Assembly (NCBI GenBank): GCA_036426205.1
Contig: CM071568.1
Coordinates: 214,563,245-214,627,244 of the forward strand
Direction: 5' to 3'
DNA: 64,000 nt
Origin: Ascaphus truei
Lineage: Eukaryota; Chordata; Amphibia; Anura; Ascaphidae
Shown here: positions 1-11,786 of the stretch, piece by piece
How positions within the stretch are numbered: position 1 is the stretch's first letter
How the letters are laid out: each line of letters starts with the position of its first letter
Position numbers and translations under genes: made by a program
The notes under the pieces: model-generated
Told to the model about the DNA's origin: nothing
Seen by the model: the letters and a program-made list of their open reading frames with translations, nothing else
Databases searched by the model: none

Positions 1-581
1 TAAAGCACAGAAAATTCTTTATTGTCGCATAATTTTTCACAATGCATAGACAAACACTGAGCTCAAGATCTGACACTCCCGAACCCCAATACATGGATCA
101 GGGGTAACCAAGTGGGATTAATCATTATTGTGAGCCTGGTTACCCCCTCACCGTCACAGTGATATGATATCCCATTAGTGCTGTGTGTTTCTAGTTAGTT
201 TTTCTGTTATTTTACAATCTACTGATGTATAATGAAATGTTAACCAAGCCTTTATATGCAATTAATTGGGAAAGATATCTGGGGTGAGCATTATAGGTGA
301 GAGTTGGAGTACAATTTGACATCAAGTTAAGATAAGTTCTATTTCAACTCTCATTAAAGAAAACTGTTATAAGATGTTGATGTCAATACGTCTGGATTAT
401 GTTGGAGATGGTGTGGTCAAACAGGGACCATGCTTCATTTATGATGAGAATTCCCAGTCATGTATGAGATTTAGGTCAAAGCCACAGTGCAGGCACATGT
501 GGCGGAGCGCATGGCTTTGCTCGTGGCTGCTGCAGAGGCGATCCGTGGCCCGTGGGATTACTATCATGCAAGCAACGGGGA
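1..581. other. Left flank outside the tandem duplication, no gene seen
   Basis: This AT-rich stretch is absent from copy 2 of the 14.7-kb duplication. It holds a 10-bp inverted repeat (101-110, GGGGTAACCA, against 137-146, TGGTTACCCC), which could be the tip of a small fold-back element. No coding frame of credible length or composition is visible. Confidence 0.5.
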
Positions 582-1849
582 GGTGTGGCGGAGGCATGAT
601 ATCACAAGGCCGGTTTGCACAAATTGGATGAACAACCCACATGACGTGACCGTGACACAACCGTCGCTCGGCCGCTGCACCAAAGCTCAAAAAGCTTGTC
701 TTCTGGAAATACTGCCTCGCCGTTGTGCTTCATTGCACACACTATCGATGGCCTCATAGAGGAGCCATCTCTTGTTCATGCCGCGCATGCCGTCACGTAT
801 ATGGTCGCGATCACTATGGACAAGGCCTTAGTAAGAAAATCTCTCTGTTTCCACAGCAATTTTAAAGATAGCTATTCCATTAGATCCCTCTCTGATTCGT
901 TTAGGTAAGCCCATTCTTAATATAGGTTCCTCAAAGCCCCTTATATTACTGTCCCACTTTATAACAGTTGCTTGATGCATTATCGCAGAGTGCTGGAAAA
1001 TAGTTGTGACACCCTCGAGAGATCTCTTGTCCAAGAGAATATGGGATATGATGCTAATGGAAAATCTTACACATACTTTAAATGACTCGTGGAGAAGTTT
1101 AATTCACTGTGGTCTCCATGGACAAGGTTCCATGAAAGTGTACAATAATGTATTTTTCCTAGCTTTTCTCTGCGGGGATTTAGATATGCTAGCCTTTAAC
1201 ACACATATGCCATCACATTCTTTGTACCTTTTTCTTCATTTTTTTAGTTAGTTTATATGAACATATCTTTTAATTACTTAATTGTTTATTTCTTAATATT
1301 TCTGATGATAAATTCTACCCATAATGTCTATAGACGGCAAATATAAATTTAGTGGGTATTGGATTTACTGGTGTTACACATTTTGTTATGTAATACAATT
1401 ACAATCAATAATGACATCTTCAAGGGAAAAAAGACAAAATCAAAGAGAAGCTAATGACTGAATTTGCATGTATCCAGGTTCTCCAAACTGAAGACATTGC
1501 TATTTGGTCTTTATATTTATTCTTTAGTTTGTCTTTGTTCATTTAGATTGCTTTGATTATATTATCCGTTATTTCTTGTCCTTGATTTTTAGTTTATTTT
1601 TTAAATAAGCTGGGTTATACAATATATATATTTTAATTATTATAATTTTTATTTGTTTGTTATATATATTCTGTGGATTATTATTACAAGTGTTTCCTAC
1701 CAATCATATCTTTTTGTTTTCCCAGCTATCACATTGCTTATACAATATGCTTATATATAATATGCATAATAATTTTAGCCCGTGTGCTTACTGATGTATT
1801 TTATTTAAGTTTTTTATTAAAGTTTTGTAATTCAAATGATCATTGTATA

Positions 1850-2560
1850 ACATGGCTCGTGTATCCCCTCCCACACCAGCTCCGATTGGAGAGTTACCTA
1901 AATTATGTGACCAATCGGGACAGGTTGGGGGGTATATACCACCAATGCTTAATACTGCATTTTTTCCCTGATGAAGAGGCATTTAGAGCCATGAAACATG
2001 TTGGAATTAGCTTTTTATTCAAGATACTGAGTTTACATCTAGTCCCCCAAGCTCCTATCATTCCACCCTGCTCCCCTTTGCGGATCCGTCAATTTCGGCG
2101 TGACATCACTTGAGCGCAGACGGAAGCCCCAGAGCTACACGTGGAGTCAGTTTGTCATGGTAGAGATGGACTGAGACTTGCCTTTGGGGGACTTTGATAT
2201 TTGGGACTTGATTGCTGCCCTCACTGCACCCCACCTGTTGACCAGCTTCATCACTGTGGTGACCTGTGATTGTCCTTACCTATGGAGCTTGATGACTGCT
2301 GATCCGTGATTGTCCAGGTCTTCATGTTGGTGTGGTGTATGGGTAACTTGTCCCATGAAATGCTGTTTTACTATTTCCCTGATGTACGCACATTACTTAT
2401 CCTTGGATATTTAATACATTTTTATCCTTGATTTACTTCACTATGAGCATTGTGTGCTGTTTTCTTTTTGTTTCTCCAAACCTATACATCATTGTCAGAT
2501 CCAGACAAAATTCTGGTTTACAACATGCAAATTAGCACACTGAGTGTGATATTTTTAGCT
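1850..2560 (+). mobile_element. Penelope-like element terminal fragment
   Basis: This non-coding block carries the signature of PLE terminal repeats: CTGATGA at 1,969-1,975, a short GGC/GCC hairpin, then GAAAC at 1,993-1,997. A GC-richer leader follows. It resembles the tails of the better preserved PLEs elsewhere in the window but has no coding sequence attached, so it is probably a truncated insertion. The matching copy-2 fragment is near 16,540-17,170. Confidence 0.5.
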
Positions 2561-3031
2561 TTGTATTCATTTTTAACCTTTTAAAAAAATTGTAAAGCCT
2601 TTGTCTGCTACAGTAAGTAAGCAGCAAAGTATTGGCCAAGAAAATACAGAATCAAAAATATGAGTTTTATACTTTTAAACACATTAGTTTGGTCTTGATT
2701 ACTAATTTAGCATGATAATGGCCACAAACCAAACACCTTAAGGTTATATTTGGTGGAAGATTATGCAGACAACATCTTAACATAAACACAATATCTACAG
2801 ATGTAGCAGACTTTATTGCACCTGCTGATTACACAACATACTGCACTACAATGCAAAATATCACTGAGTTTACATCGGATCTACTGTAAATAGCAGTGAT
2901 AGAGTAGAATAGAATAGAATACTGTACCTGACCATAATGTGCCAGCGGGAACAAAATCTTTGCAACATCTGTTTATCTAGCCAGATTTTGCATATCGTTC
3001 CCTGCTGATAGGCATTTTACTGGTCGCACCT

Positions 3032-3070
<39 letters not shown>

Positions 3071-4150
3071 TTTTTTTTGAAAATTTTTTTTTTTTTAAGG
3101 CAGCTTTTTTTCAACATGGGCAGAAGCAATTTTGGAAGATGTATTTATCAATATTGTAAAAAAAAATGAAGTTACAAATGTGTTTTTAATTAGACAATTA
3201 TATTTTAGTGCATAACTAAATAACAAATGATTAATCAATTGGTAATCTTCAGCCACAAATATTAATATAAAATTAGATATGCATCTTTAGCAAAACTACT
3301 TTTAAACATACATCCCAAAAAATTATCGATACTTAGTAATGGGAGGAACATTGACGTGCCCCTACATAGATAAGGAATGTTGATACTCCATGTATTTTCA
3401 TGATTCATTGGCCTTCAAGCGGAGTGAATATGGAAACCACTCTCATTATCATTATTATAAAAAAAAATAGACAATTAAATACAAGAGCATTACAAGACTA
3501 AGTGCTACAGGCATGAATTCTGTGACAAAGGAAGTCCCTGGCTCAGAAATATTTTCATCTTAAGAAGTGTAATGGGTGATAAAGAGATACAATAGCATTT
3601 CTCATTAGGGAATTGAGAAGGTTCTAACCAAGTTAGTGTGTGTAATGAACTAAAAATGCTGCTGTAACAAGTGACAGTAAAAAAGATTGCAACATGTGTA
3701 GCTCCGAGTTGGCAGAAGGGGGGGGGGGGGTGGTTAATGGGTTGATGGTAATTGGAGATGGGCGCATTTTTCACCTAAATCCAATACATATTGGCCAAAT
3801 CATTTGAGCCATTGATATCCATGGATGAGTTTGAATTTTTGCATTTTTTAAATGTACAATAATACAATCTTCAACCACCAACTAACATCTTAGTGCTGCC
3901 TCTTTTACATGCTAAAATGTAAAATAATTGTGAGATTGTTTTTTAGAGAAGAAAATACGGTAGATGCATGAATACAGTACATGAACTGCCTGGATCAACG
4001 GATGTGTTTCCTGCACAAACACGGTGTGGTTATCAGCCCGCCAAACCTGCAAAACACGAATGAAAAAATAATTAAACAATAACTACAATAAAGTACTCAA
4101 TTAAAAATATTTTCTGTAAAACTGTATTTACTACATTAAAAACTTTATTT
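2561..4150. other. Non-coding AT-rich stretch with poly-T and poly-G runs
   Basis: No supported gene. There is a run of 32 T at 3,034-3,065, continuing as interrupted T to about 3,098, and a run of 13 G at 3,718-3,730. Both recur in copy 2 (about 17,742-17,771 and 18,438-18,449) with different lengths. Confidence 0.6.
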
Positions 4151-4152
4151 AT

Positions 4153-5240
4153 TTAGTTCATAAAGTCGTCTTCTTCGCCCGGAGAACTCCAGCGCAGAGC
4201 GCTCTGATGCCACAAAATGGCAATGATATTGTGTTTGACGGTCTTGAATTGTGCAGTAGTAATTTTAAACTGCTTCTTTAGTTCGTTTATAATGGCTCTC
4301 CTCAAATTGGTGGGAATTGCCCTCTTCTTCCTCAAACGTCAAAGTTTACTTGTTTCACCATTAAGTATACTGCTCAAAACTGACATGGTGCTTAAAAATT
4401 AGCACGGCAAATCAATACGGCTGTCCTGCTCACTTTCTTGCATACCGTATCTTGACTGATTTTGTTGGTATAACAGAAAACAGGATGTAACCTACTGCAT
4501 TCCCATGGATCATCTGTGGTCTTTGTCTCTGTGGTGCTGCAGGTGTGTTTTTGAAAGCAGGCATAGCTAACAGCTCTGGGTTTACACTTTCCTTCAGGTT
4601 TCTCCCTTCGTCAGGGGGGCTTGTAGACAAAATGTCACCCTCATCTGTGATGTTCTGTAAGATCAGGGTATAGCATGGAGACACAGGGGATGGAGAGGGT
4701 GCCTCCAGGGGTCGGGAGGGTGCCTCCAGATGTGTTGCTCTCTCCTGCTGCTAGAAAAGAATAGACTTTGTTTCCACTCTGTCCCTGTATGGCTGCATTG
4801 GGACAGGTGTTCCACATCCACCCGACAGTTCCCACATGCATCTGATCGAGCTGGATCAGGTGCGAGTTGGGCTGGGAAATATGGAACTGGCTTGGGCAGT
4901 GTTGGATCCAGGGAAAAGTGATAAGGGGCCAGGTTGGGCTGTGCTGTATCTAGGGCAAGGTGAGTAGGATCCAAAGCAAGGAGCAATGGGAATGGGGTTG
5001 CCGGGTGAAGCATTAGGATATCCGCCCCAAACAACTTGAGTGGACATGATTTTGGCCATCTTCTTCTTTCTCCACATCGGTCCCGGTTTCTTCACCTTAA
5101 GAGTTTTGTTTGCTGCTTGGTTTTCTTTCCCCACTTTAGCCTTTTTGATTTTGGGGGTCTCGGGTACAGCTGCCGTCTTTCGCTTTCTCAGGATTTTGGC
5201 TGGGACAGCAGCCGCCAGAAGGTTCTTAAATCCATAGATG
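4153..5240 (-). pseudogene. Degraded coding remnant, unrecognised, probably transposon-derived
   Basis: On the minus strand several open stretches in different frames read as one protein-like composition. From 5,235 down to 4,856 there is a lysine/proline-rich basic segment (includes KTAAVPETPKIKKAKV and KPGPMWRKKKMAKIM). Then comes a proline-rich segment to about 4,663, a segment at 4,684-4,430 ending KSVKIRYARK, and a final stretch at 4,335-4,153 (RAIPTNLRRAIINELKKQ) closing with an acidic tail and a stop. Frames change at least three times, so no intact product is made. The order of a basic, disordered region before a helical region would fit a DNA-binding transposon protein, but I do not recognise the family. 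Copy 2 (18,836-20,290) has the same pieces, further broken by a G-rich insertion. Confidence 0.35.
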
Positions 5241-5563
5241 CTGGATCGATCTATTGTTAATCACAAGATACAGTATCTTAAAGCACAAGAGAATAAGAGT
5301 TTGTTTAGTTAGTGAGTGTGGCTATGCAATTTCTGTGAGCTTTTATGTACAATAATGCCAACATCACGGGGGCAGCATTCGATGTAGGGTGTGACTACAT
5401 TTGTATGGTGTCAAAAGTATGCATATATCTGTCCCTTTGGCTTTACCTTTTAAATACAGCATAATGAATAACAAAGATGCAATTCACATTGAATACACAT
5501 TCATTAGTGGTTCAGTCCTTCTGAAAAGCAGCAATGACCAAAAACATTGCCAAGGAATAAAGC

Positions 5564-6417
5564 ATGGCAATAATGTGCATATACAAGAAGGGATACAGAA
5601 CAATGCACATCGAATGTTGGCTAGAGGAAGCGAGCATCCAGATATCACTAAATTGTGTTCGGTATAATGCCCATGGAAAGATTAAGATTCGAAGAAGGGA
5701 CCGCCTTGTCAGAACCGAGTAAGTACAGTACTGCATACAGTACACTTCTGCTTATAATCTTTTTCTTCACACTACCACACAGTATGTCTATACCTGCACT
5801 CTTTTAATCTTTATCATGCTCCTTATTTTCACAGGGAAGTGATGCGGCTGGTGGATGAGATCAGCCATGGAAAAAATTAGGGATGTGCTGCAGAGGTTCC
5901 GATAATCTGCAGAAGAAGCATGATCGCACAGTGTGTGAGACAAACATCAGGCAAATGAGATGCAATTTGGGCTGGACCTATGGACATGTCAGGTAAAGTG
6001 CTTTACTATACAAAATTACTTTTTCTTAAATGTTTAATGTCTCTGTTTATGTATAAATCATATACATTTTGTGTTACCTGTTTTTTTTTTAGAATGTGCG
6101 GGTATGTCTACTAGAATATAATTATACTGTAGTATAAAAAATTGTTATAGTTTATACTAAACTTTTTTTTGTGCTCCTCCAGATTCAGGTTTCTCCAACA
6201 GCAGACAAAGGTGTCAGTTTCTGTAAAAAAGACTATTGATCGGTTGCTCATGTTTTGTCAACAACTTGAAAATAATCTTACAGCAATCAGTGAGTCATTC
6301 CTGCAGAACTGTAATAACAGGGGATACTATAACAGTATAATATCCTATTTTTCCCATTTTCAGGTTCCTTAACAAAAGGACCATTAAAATTAAAACATTA
6401 CCCAGCCAGCATCTACT
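5564..6417 (+). pseudogene. Possible four-exon coding structure, unrecognised, broken in exon 2
   Basis: A reading frame can be followed across three introns with canonical ends. Exon 1 is 5,564-5,718 (ATG at 5,564 preceded by an in-frame stop; donor GTAAGT). Exon 2 is 5,835-5,992 (acceptor TTTTCACAG; donor GTAAAG). Exon 3 is 6,183-6,289 (acceptor CTCCTCCAG; donor GTGAGT). Exon 4 starts at 6,364 (acceptor CCCATTTTCAG) and reaches a stop at about 6,417. All three junctions keep the frame. Exon 1 ends in a basic segment (KIKIRRRDRLVRTE), exon 2 ends QMRCNLGWTYGHVR, and exon 3 is probably helical (VKKTIDRLLMFCQQLENN). Exon 2 has an in-frame TAG near 5,880 and needs a frameshift before its last 25 codons, so it looks inactivated. 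It could be part of a DNA transposon or a decayed host gene. I cannot name the family. Confidence 0.35.
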
Positions 6418-6539
6418 AAATATAATTTGTACTTACCCCTGTCATGATGAAGGCCATCTTCATCTTTGGCCTCCACATCCTCCTCGTCTTCAGTGGCCAC
6501 TGACAGAAAATAAAATAATGTAACTACTGGCCTGTACCG

Positions 6540-6740
6540 TTTAATCACCTTAGCGATTATTAACTGCTATGGTCTTCAAGGGGTTAACCTCCCCTCCCGC
6601 TACCCAACGGAGAGGCCTAAGAACCCCTGGGGAAACTACCCCAATCCTCCACCTCCTCTACCCATTGATTGTCACTGTGGTAAAACTATGCCCACAATGG
6701 GTTCAAGGATTACCACAATGGCAATGAATTTGCAACATTA
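6540..6740. repeat. Dispersed repeat shared with about 34,100-34,300
   Basis: This block contains AAGGGGTTAACC and closely spaced runs of C and G. A similar block occurs at about 34,110-34,290, where GAAGGGGTTA and TTAACCCCTTC face each other. It is probably a decayed non-autonomous DNA transposon. No coding potential. Confidence 0.35.
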
Positions 6741-7084
6741 AAAAAAGCATCCACAAAATAAAATACAATACATTACAATTAAATAAAAACAAACATTTGT
6801 CAAAAAATTTATTGATTGTGAATCTGGTTATCTCTATACTCACAGGAGCATAGACAAATACATTGCCAATCAATCTGCATCCCATATTTTCTGTTTTCAC
6901 TCAGCTTTAGTATATGTTATGGCAGCCCACTTCACCGATACTGCAGCTAAGATGTAAAGTGGTAAGCACAGATTCTCAAGGGAATGTGTTACATTTATTA
7001 TAATGTATTCTTTCAGTTATGTAAAACAGGATAACAGTTTTATAATACCCTTTTTTCCATTTTCAGTTATCATAACAAAAGGTG

Positions 7085-7500
7085 AGACACTCTGCTTTAG
7101 TGTAGTTTACAGCAGCCTACTATAAGTGATCTGTCTGGATACCAAGATGGCCGACGGACCAAGTCATATATTGCCCCAATTAAGATGGCTGCTGACAGGA
7201 AGTCAGCCTCTCTCTGGTCCTCTATTGCCTACAGCTGCTTCTGGCCTTTAAATAGCATGCAATCTTTACTCATCCAATGTACTCTGTTCCCTGTTGAGCT
7301 CTGCCTTTGTTCCTGTGATTGCCTGCCTGTGTTTGAACTTATGTTTGTACCTGACTGCCCCTGCCTGCCGCCTGTCTCGACCTCAGAACCGGACCTGACT
7401 ACCCTTGTATCCAAGGCCCCTGATCCCAGGGCAAGGTTAGTGTATTACTCTCTACCTCTTCCCTGCATGTCCATATCCTATTTTTCAGTTAGTAACGTTC
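7085..7500 (+). mobile_element. LTR-like fragment
   Basis: The segment has the layout of a vertebrate LTR promoter region. A GATGGC-containing block (7,146-7,190) precedes a TATA-like CCTTTAAATAGC (7,241-7,252), followed by a pyrimidine-rich stretch (7,260-7,440). The same arrangement recurs in copy 2 at about 22,230-22,560. I cannot place its ends or a target duplication, so the call rests on composition and the TATA-like site only. Confidence 0.35.
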
Positions 7501-7607
7501 CACCTACTTCACAACTGCTCCCCTAGTATAACAGTGTCTAAATAATATATGTATCTAATAATTTATACAGTATATCTGTATGTACCCACCACAATTATTA
7601 AAAAAAA

Positions 7608-7632
7608 TAATATATATATATATATATATATT
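7608..7632. repeat. TA microsatellite
   Basis: A perfect TA dinucleotide run of about 25 nt. In copy 2 (about 22,738-22,755) it is short and interrupted. Confidence 0.8.
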
Positions 7633-7639
7633 ACAACTA

Positions 7640-9600
7640 GTCACTATCCTGCAATTGCAGAAATAAAAACTACAGGGGTTGTGTTTATGCTTTGTCTATA
7701 CGGAAGCGTGTGTATGGAACTCTTAGGCTATGCGTGTCATTTTCTACACATGAGAGAAAGGCATAGAATAAGTGAGAAGAGACATTTTCCACTGGTGTTT
7801 CGCCTGGGGGAGAGTTTTCCACTTGGTAGAAGCAAAGTGGGGGAGGGGGGGGGACTGCTTTGTTTATTCTATAATCCATCCAGTCGATAGTGTGGCCAAA
7901 TCCCCCATCAATGTGAACACTAAATACTGTCATATTCACAGAAACAGAACAATGTTTTTATTTCTGTGAAACATCCACATAGTAGTATAAAAGTATAATT
8001 ATGTTTATAGTATATCTTTATGCGCTCACTAAAATAAAAATATAAAATATAGAAAAGGTAGAAACTCTTGTATTACCGTCACTGTGCATTGCATTTGAAA
8101 TTTAAAAATTTAATTTAAATAAAATACACCTAGTCACTATACTGCACTTGCAGAATTTAATTTTGTCTATGTTACAGGTATGTGCCTGCCCACTCCAATT
8201 GCACTAAAAAAAAAAAATCACAACAGTATTAAAAGGTTCAAAATTATAAAAAATGTTCTACTTCCATCGACACCTTCTAGCTGTCAATTTGATAGATTGA
8301 ATTCTGTAAAAGAATTATGAAATTATTTACTGTACTCTATTAGTAAGCAAGAAATATTTAAATCCGTAAAGTACAGTATGCACATGCGTCGTCTATGGAA
8401 TGCATATACGCATGTTTTCATGTAGATGCATGTGTTTTGTTTTTGAACGTGTATGTGGGTCTTTTAATGTAGGCGCATGCGTGGTCTAAGGAACGCATAT
8501 GCGGGTTATTTGGGAATTACAGTTTTACTGTATGGTTGTACAGTACTGTATGTAAACTTGTGTACATGTATATTTAACTTAGACATCTTGAAAATTGTGT
8601 GTCAGTGACCCATTTTTGATGCAAGGGGTGTACTCTATGTAGATGTTTGAGTCGAACATGTAATTGGGATGTAGGTTCATCTCATTTTTGGAATTGGTTG
8701 GTCCGTACTAGTAATGGTATTGGGGCAGGCACTCGGGTTGGAGCAGGTACTGGGTAGAGGCAGATTGAAAGGCCCGGTTTGGAAAGGTCTGATCAAAAAT
8801 ACCCATCCACGGTGCCTGCAGTCCCTCTTGCCAGCATGCGGAGGTGTTTTAATAAAGCAATAATTCATGCTTAAGTTGTGTCTATTAGAGTTCCTCCACA
8901 TTACTTGATTTGGTGTTTGTTTGTATAATTTGTACTTGTCAACGATATACATATAGATATCAGATAGAGTTGCACTCTTATCTGTCCCGACTTCAATGGC
9001 GCAATATATCATATAAGCATAACTGCAAGATGGTCTTGTGTGGCAAGGAGTAAGCACCAATTCCCATGCCACGCACAACACAGTAGAAAAGTTATGACAC
9101 AGATTCTGTAAATATATAGTGTTTTTTTTAATAAAGTCTGAATCTGCAACAGTAGATATGTACAGTACTGTACAAGGTCATTAGACAAAGAGACATGTTT
9201 ACATTTTATCTTCTCCTCAGACACATGTTTTAGACACTGCACTGTACTCAAGCTTTCAGAGTATTATAGGCAAAGATATTAAGAGCGCCAACTGATATAA
9301 ACGCATTGAACTGCAACAACAGAAATAATAGTTCCGTCTGACCACAAACGAGGTCCATGCATGCTCAGTGCTGCGAGGTGTGTGGCGAGGCTTCAGATGA
9401 GGTCCACAATTTTAGGGGGAAATCTCACATTAATCATGCTTTAGCTGTATATATCAAGGCAAAAGTGTAATTCTGGGGGGCGAAATCTGCACCAAATGTA
9501 TAAAAGAAAAGAAAATCTATAGGATTTCATAGGATAGTCTGGTGTCGTTTGTTTTGCATAAAAGCGTAAATGCTGCACATCAAAAAATGAAAAAATCTCT
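7640..9600. other. Non-coding stretch, no gene seen
   Basis: AT-rich sequence. A short tract near 8,380-8,510 repeats the words GCATGCG, GCATATACGC and GCATATGCG, which suggests a decayed tandem array. Open frames here are short and have no recognisable composition. Confidence 0.5.
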
Positions 9601-9911
9601 GATACGAATACTGGTGATTCTGGTTCCATGGACAGCCTGCTAATAATCTAGAGTGAATCCAAACTATTGTAGATGAATAAGAGCACTACAGATTTTCATC
9701 AAGCAAAATTGATTGTGCCAAAGAGAAACACAATGTTTTGGCCTGTAATTTGCCTTTATCAAGTGAAAGTGGCATAACAAGTGATTCAAATGGAGTCCTT
9801 TCTATAGTCCCATACAAATTAAATAGTCCAAGCTGTGGTCAGTCCTCTGACATAGGTCCACGTCCTTCTACTGGCCCATTAGAGCTGTTTGTGGCATCTG
9901 GCGCACTTGGG

Positions 9912-10112
9912 GAATGTTCTCTGTCCTGAATGACGCCTCCTCAGCGCTTCCCCTACTACTTTGCTGCATCTGGTTTGCTTGGGGGCGTTCCTCTGTCCTG
10001 GATGATGCCTCCTCAGTGCTTCCCCTGCTCCAATATGGCGTCTTGTGTGCTTGGAGGCGTGTCCTCAGTCTGGGATGATGCTTCCTCAGTGCTTCCCCTG
10101 CTCCAATGGAAT
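9912..10112 (-). repeat. Tandem repeat of about 72 bp, nearly three units
   Basis: The word GTGCTTCCCCTGCTCC (or a close variant) recurs at about 9,944, 10,016 and 10,089, giving a 72-73 bp period. The array lies in the 3' untranslated part of PLE-1. The copy-2 counterpart is about 25,050-25,250. Confidence 0.7.
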
Positions 10113-10615
10113 TCATTCCGGCATCTGACGTCTTCGAGGGAGTATCTTCCGGGATAATGCATCGTATGGGTGTATCCAGTGTGACCTCATTCCATTATCA
10201 TCCTGTTGCCTTGGAAATCTCTCCTGCAGCGTCTTGTATCATCTGATTTGTGATTCCTGTTACTTGGTAACGCTACTGCATATTTGCCCTCTGTCTGTTG
10301 ATGTTCAGCTCCAAATTATATGTTTTTCTCCTAGTTCATGTCATCTATGGCCAGTATGAAATACCATATCAGTGGAAGAAAACAGATGTTTAAGAAACTG
10401 AGAACTAACATATCTTCCACCCTGACCATGTACCAGTGAAAGTGTAAATTTGTGATTTCACTTTTTTTTAAATTGAATGATCCCTCTTAATCTCATTGGT
10501 GATTTGTTGTAGTAATATATTATCCTTTTGACTGCTTGTCCTGATGTACATGCTGTAGAAATATTCTCCTGATGTTAAAGTTAATAAAAGAAACTGACCC
10601 TTTGTAGCCAAAGAT

Positions 10616-11059
10616 TTAAGGCAACAACAGCAGTATCAGATTTATACCTATAGATAGAAATGTAGGGACTGTATAGATAATTTGTCTACTTTCTAGGAAG
10701 CAACCCAAAGACAAGTTATCATTTAATCCCTTAGGGAAGACTGTATCTAACATGTAGATCCAGTATGCCTCCCTTTGTAGAAGGATTATATAATTTTCCG
10801 TACCTGGCGTTGCTCTATGTACCTGCTCAATCCCCATGATTTTAAGAGTTGAAACTGGATGTTTGAACGTGTTACAATGTGTTATTAAAGCCGTCTCCTC
10901 TGCTGCATGGGTGATTTTACTCTTATGTTCAGTGAACCTTGTTTTAAGCATACGATTTGTTTTCACTATGTAACATAGTCCACAGGGACATTTGATCATA
11001 TAAATAACACATGTGGTCATGCAAGTAATTCTGCTCTTAATTTTTTTAGACTTTCCCAC
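10616..11059 (-). pseudogene. GIY-YIG endonuclease domain of PLE-1
   Basis: This open frame of 147 codons encodes the C-terminal endonuclease of a Penelope-like retroelement. VIYMI (residues 18-22) and YIVKT (30-34) are the two halves of the GIY-YIG motif. The expected glycine of the second half is replaced (IVK instead of VGK). R41 and the EH pair (44-45) match the conserved helix, and REAYWI (96-101) supplies the C-terminal catalytic glutamate. The CPCG (24-27) is typical of PLE nucleases. Just upstream, between 11,060 and 11,130 and out of frame, lies the Cys-rich linker (FKCPICWC). The changed glycine and the frame break argue for an inactive enzyme. It belongs with the RT fragment at 11,198-11,786. 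Confidence 0.75.
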
Positions 11060-11197
11060 TTCTTGGGTGGTGGAACTGATTCCCTATGTTCATGCTATTG
11101 CACACCAACAGATGGGACATTTAAAGCATCCTTATTTTGGAGTACTATTAAGGACATTATACTATTCCTTTCTATCTGTTTTGATAAGTATGTCTTT

Positions 11198-11786
11198 CTA
11201 ATTTTCTACTCTCCTATAGGAAAATCTGGGTAAATTCATGCAGGCTTGTATAAATGTATCATCGGACTGTAGGATTTTCCAGTGAATCTGGATACATTTG
11301 TTTACAAATTTGCTTGTAGTGGTGTACTTAATTACAATGGTAATTCTTTCTGTGTCCTTAATTCTAGTAGTGATCGGAAGCTGCTTAGTAAGAGTCTTCT
11401 CTACAGTAGATTTTTTATACCCTCTAGTAATAAATCGTGTTTTAATATCTGCCAAGGTTCTTTCTAATTGTAGCGGTCTTTTTACAATCTTTCGATGCCC
11501 TAATTTTCTGCGGATAGGGCAACATTTCTTTCCGTGTTTCTGGATGACAGCTTGTGGCATTTCTCTCAGTAGGTTTACAATATAAGTAGCTGTGTAGTCT
11601 ATGATTTTTGTATGTTAAAAGTACATCTAAGAAAGAAATGTGTTTTTCACTCCAATTTTTGGTACAGTGCACTGGTGTAGAGAGTCCATCTAAATAGTAA
11701 AAAAAATCCTTTAAGTTCATTAGACGTACCCTCCACATAAAGAAGATATTGTCTATGTACCTGCAGTAAAATGTAATCTTTAATAG
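11198..11786 (-). pseudogene. PLE-1 reverse transcriptase, motif C to linker
   Basis: On the minus strand, just inside the LTR insertion, the reading begins KITFYCRYIDNIFFMW. This is RT motif C in its Penelope form, with YIDN in place of the usual YxDD. It continues through a segment with the order expected of the PLE thumb (SFLDVLLTYKNHRLHSYLYCKPT), changes frame near 11,560, and runs to 11,198 as a basic region (residues about 1-120) leading to the GIY-YIG domain. The N in place of the second catalytic D, the frameshift and the LTR insertion upstream show that the enzyme is dead. Confidence 0.7.

Noticed and set aside
9738..10157. Ser/Leu-rich plus-strand frames
   Set aside because: They overlap the 72-bp tandem repeat in the PLE-1 3' region and are shadows of it.
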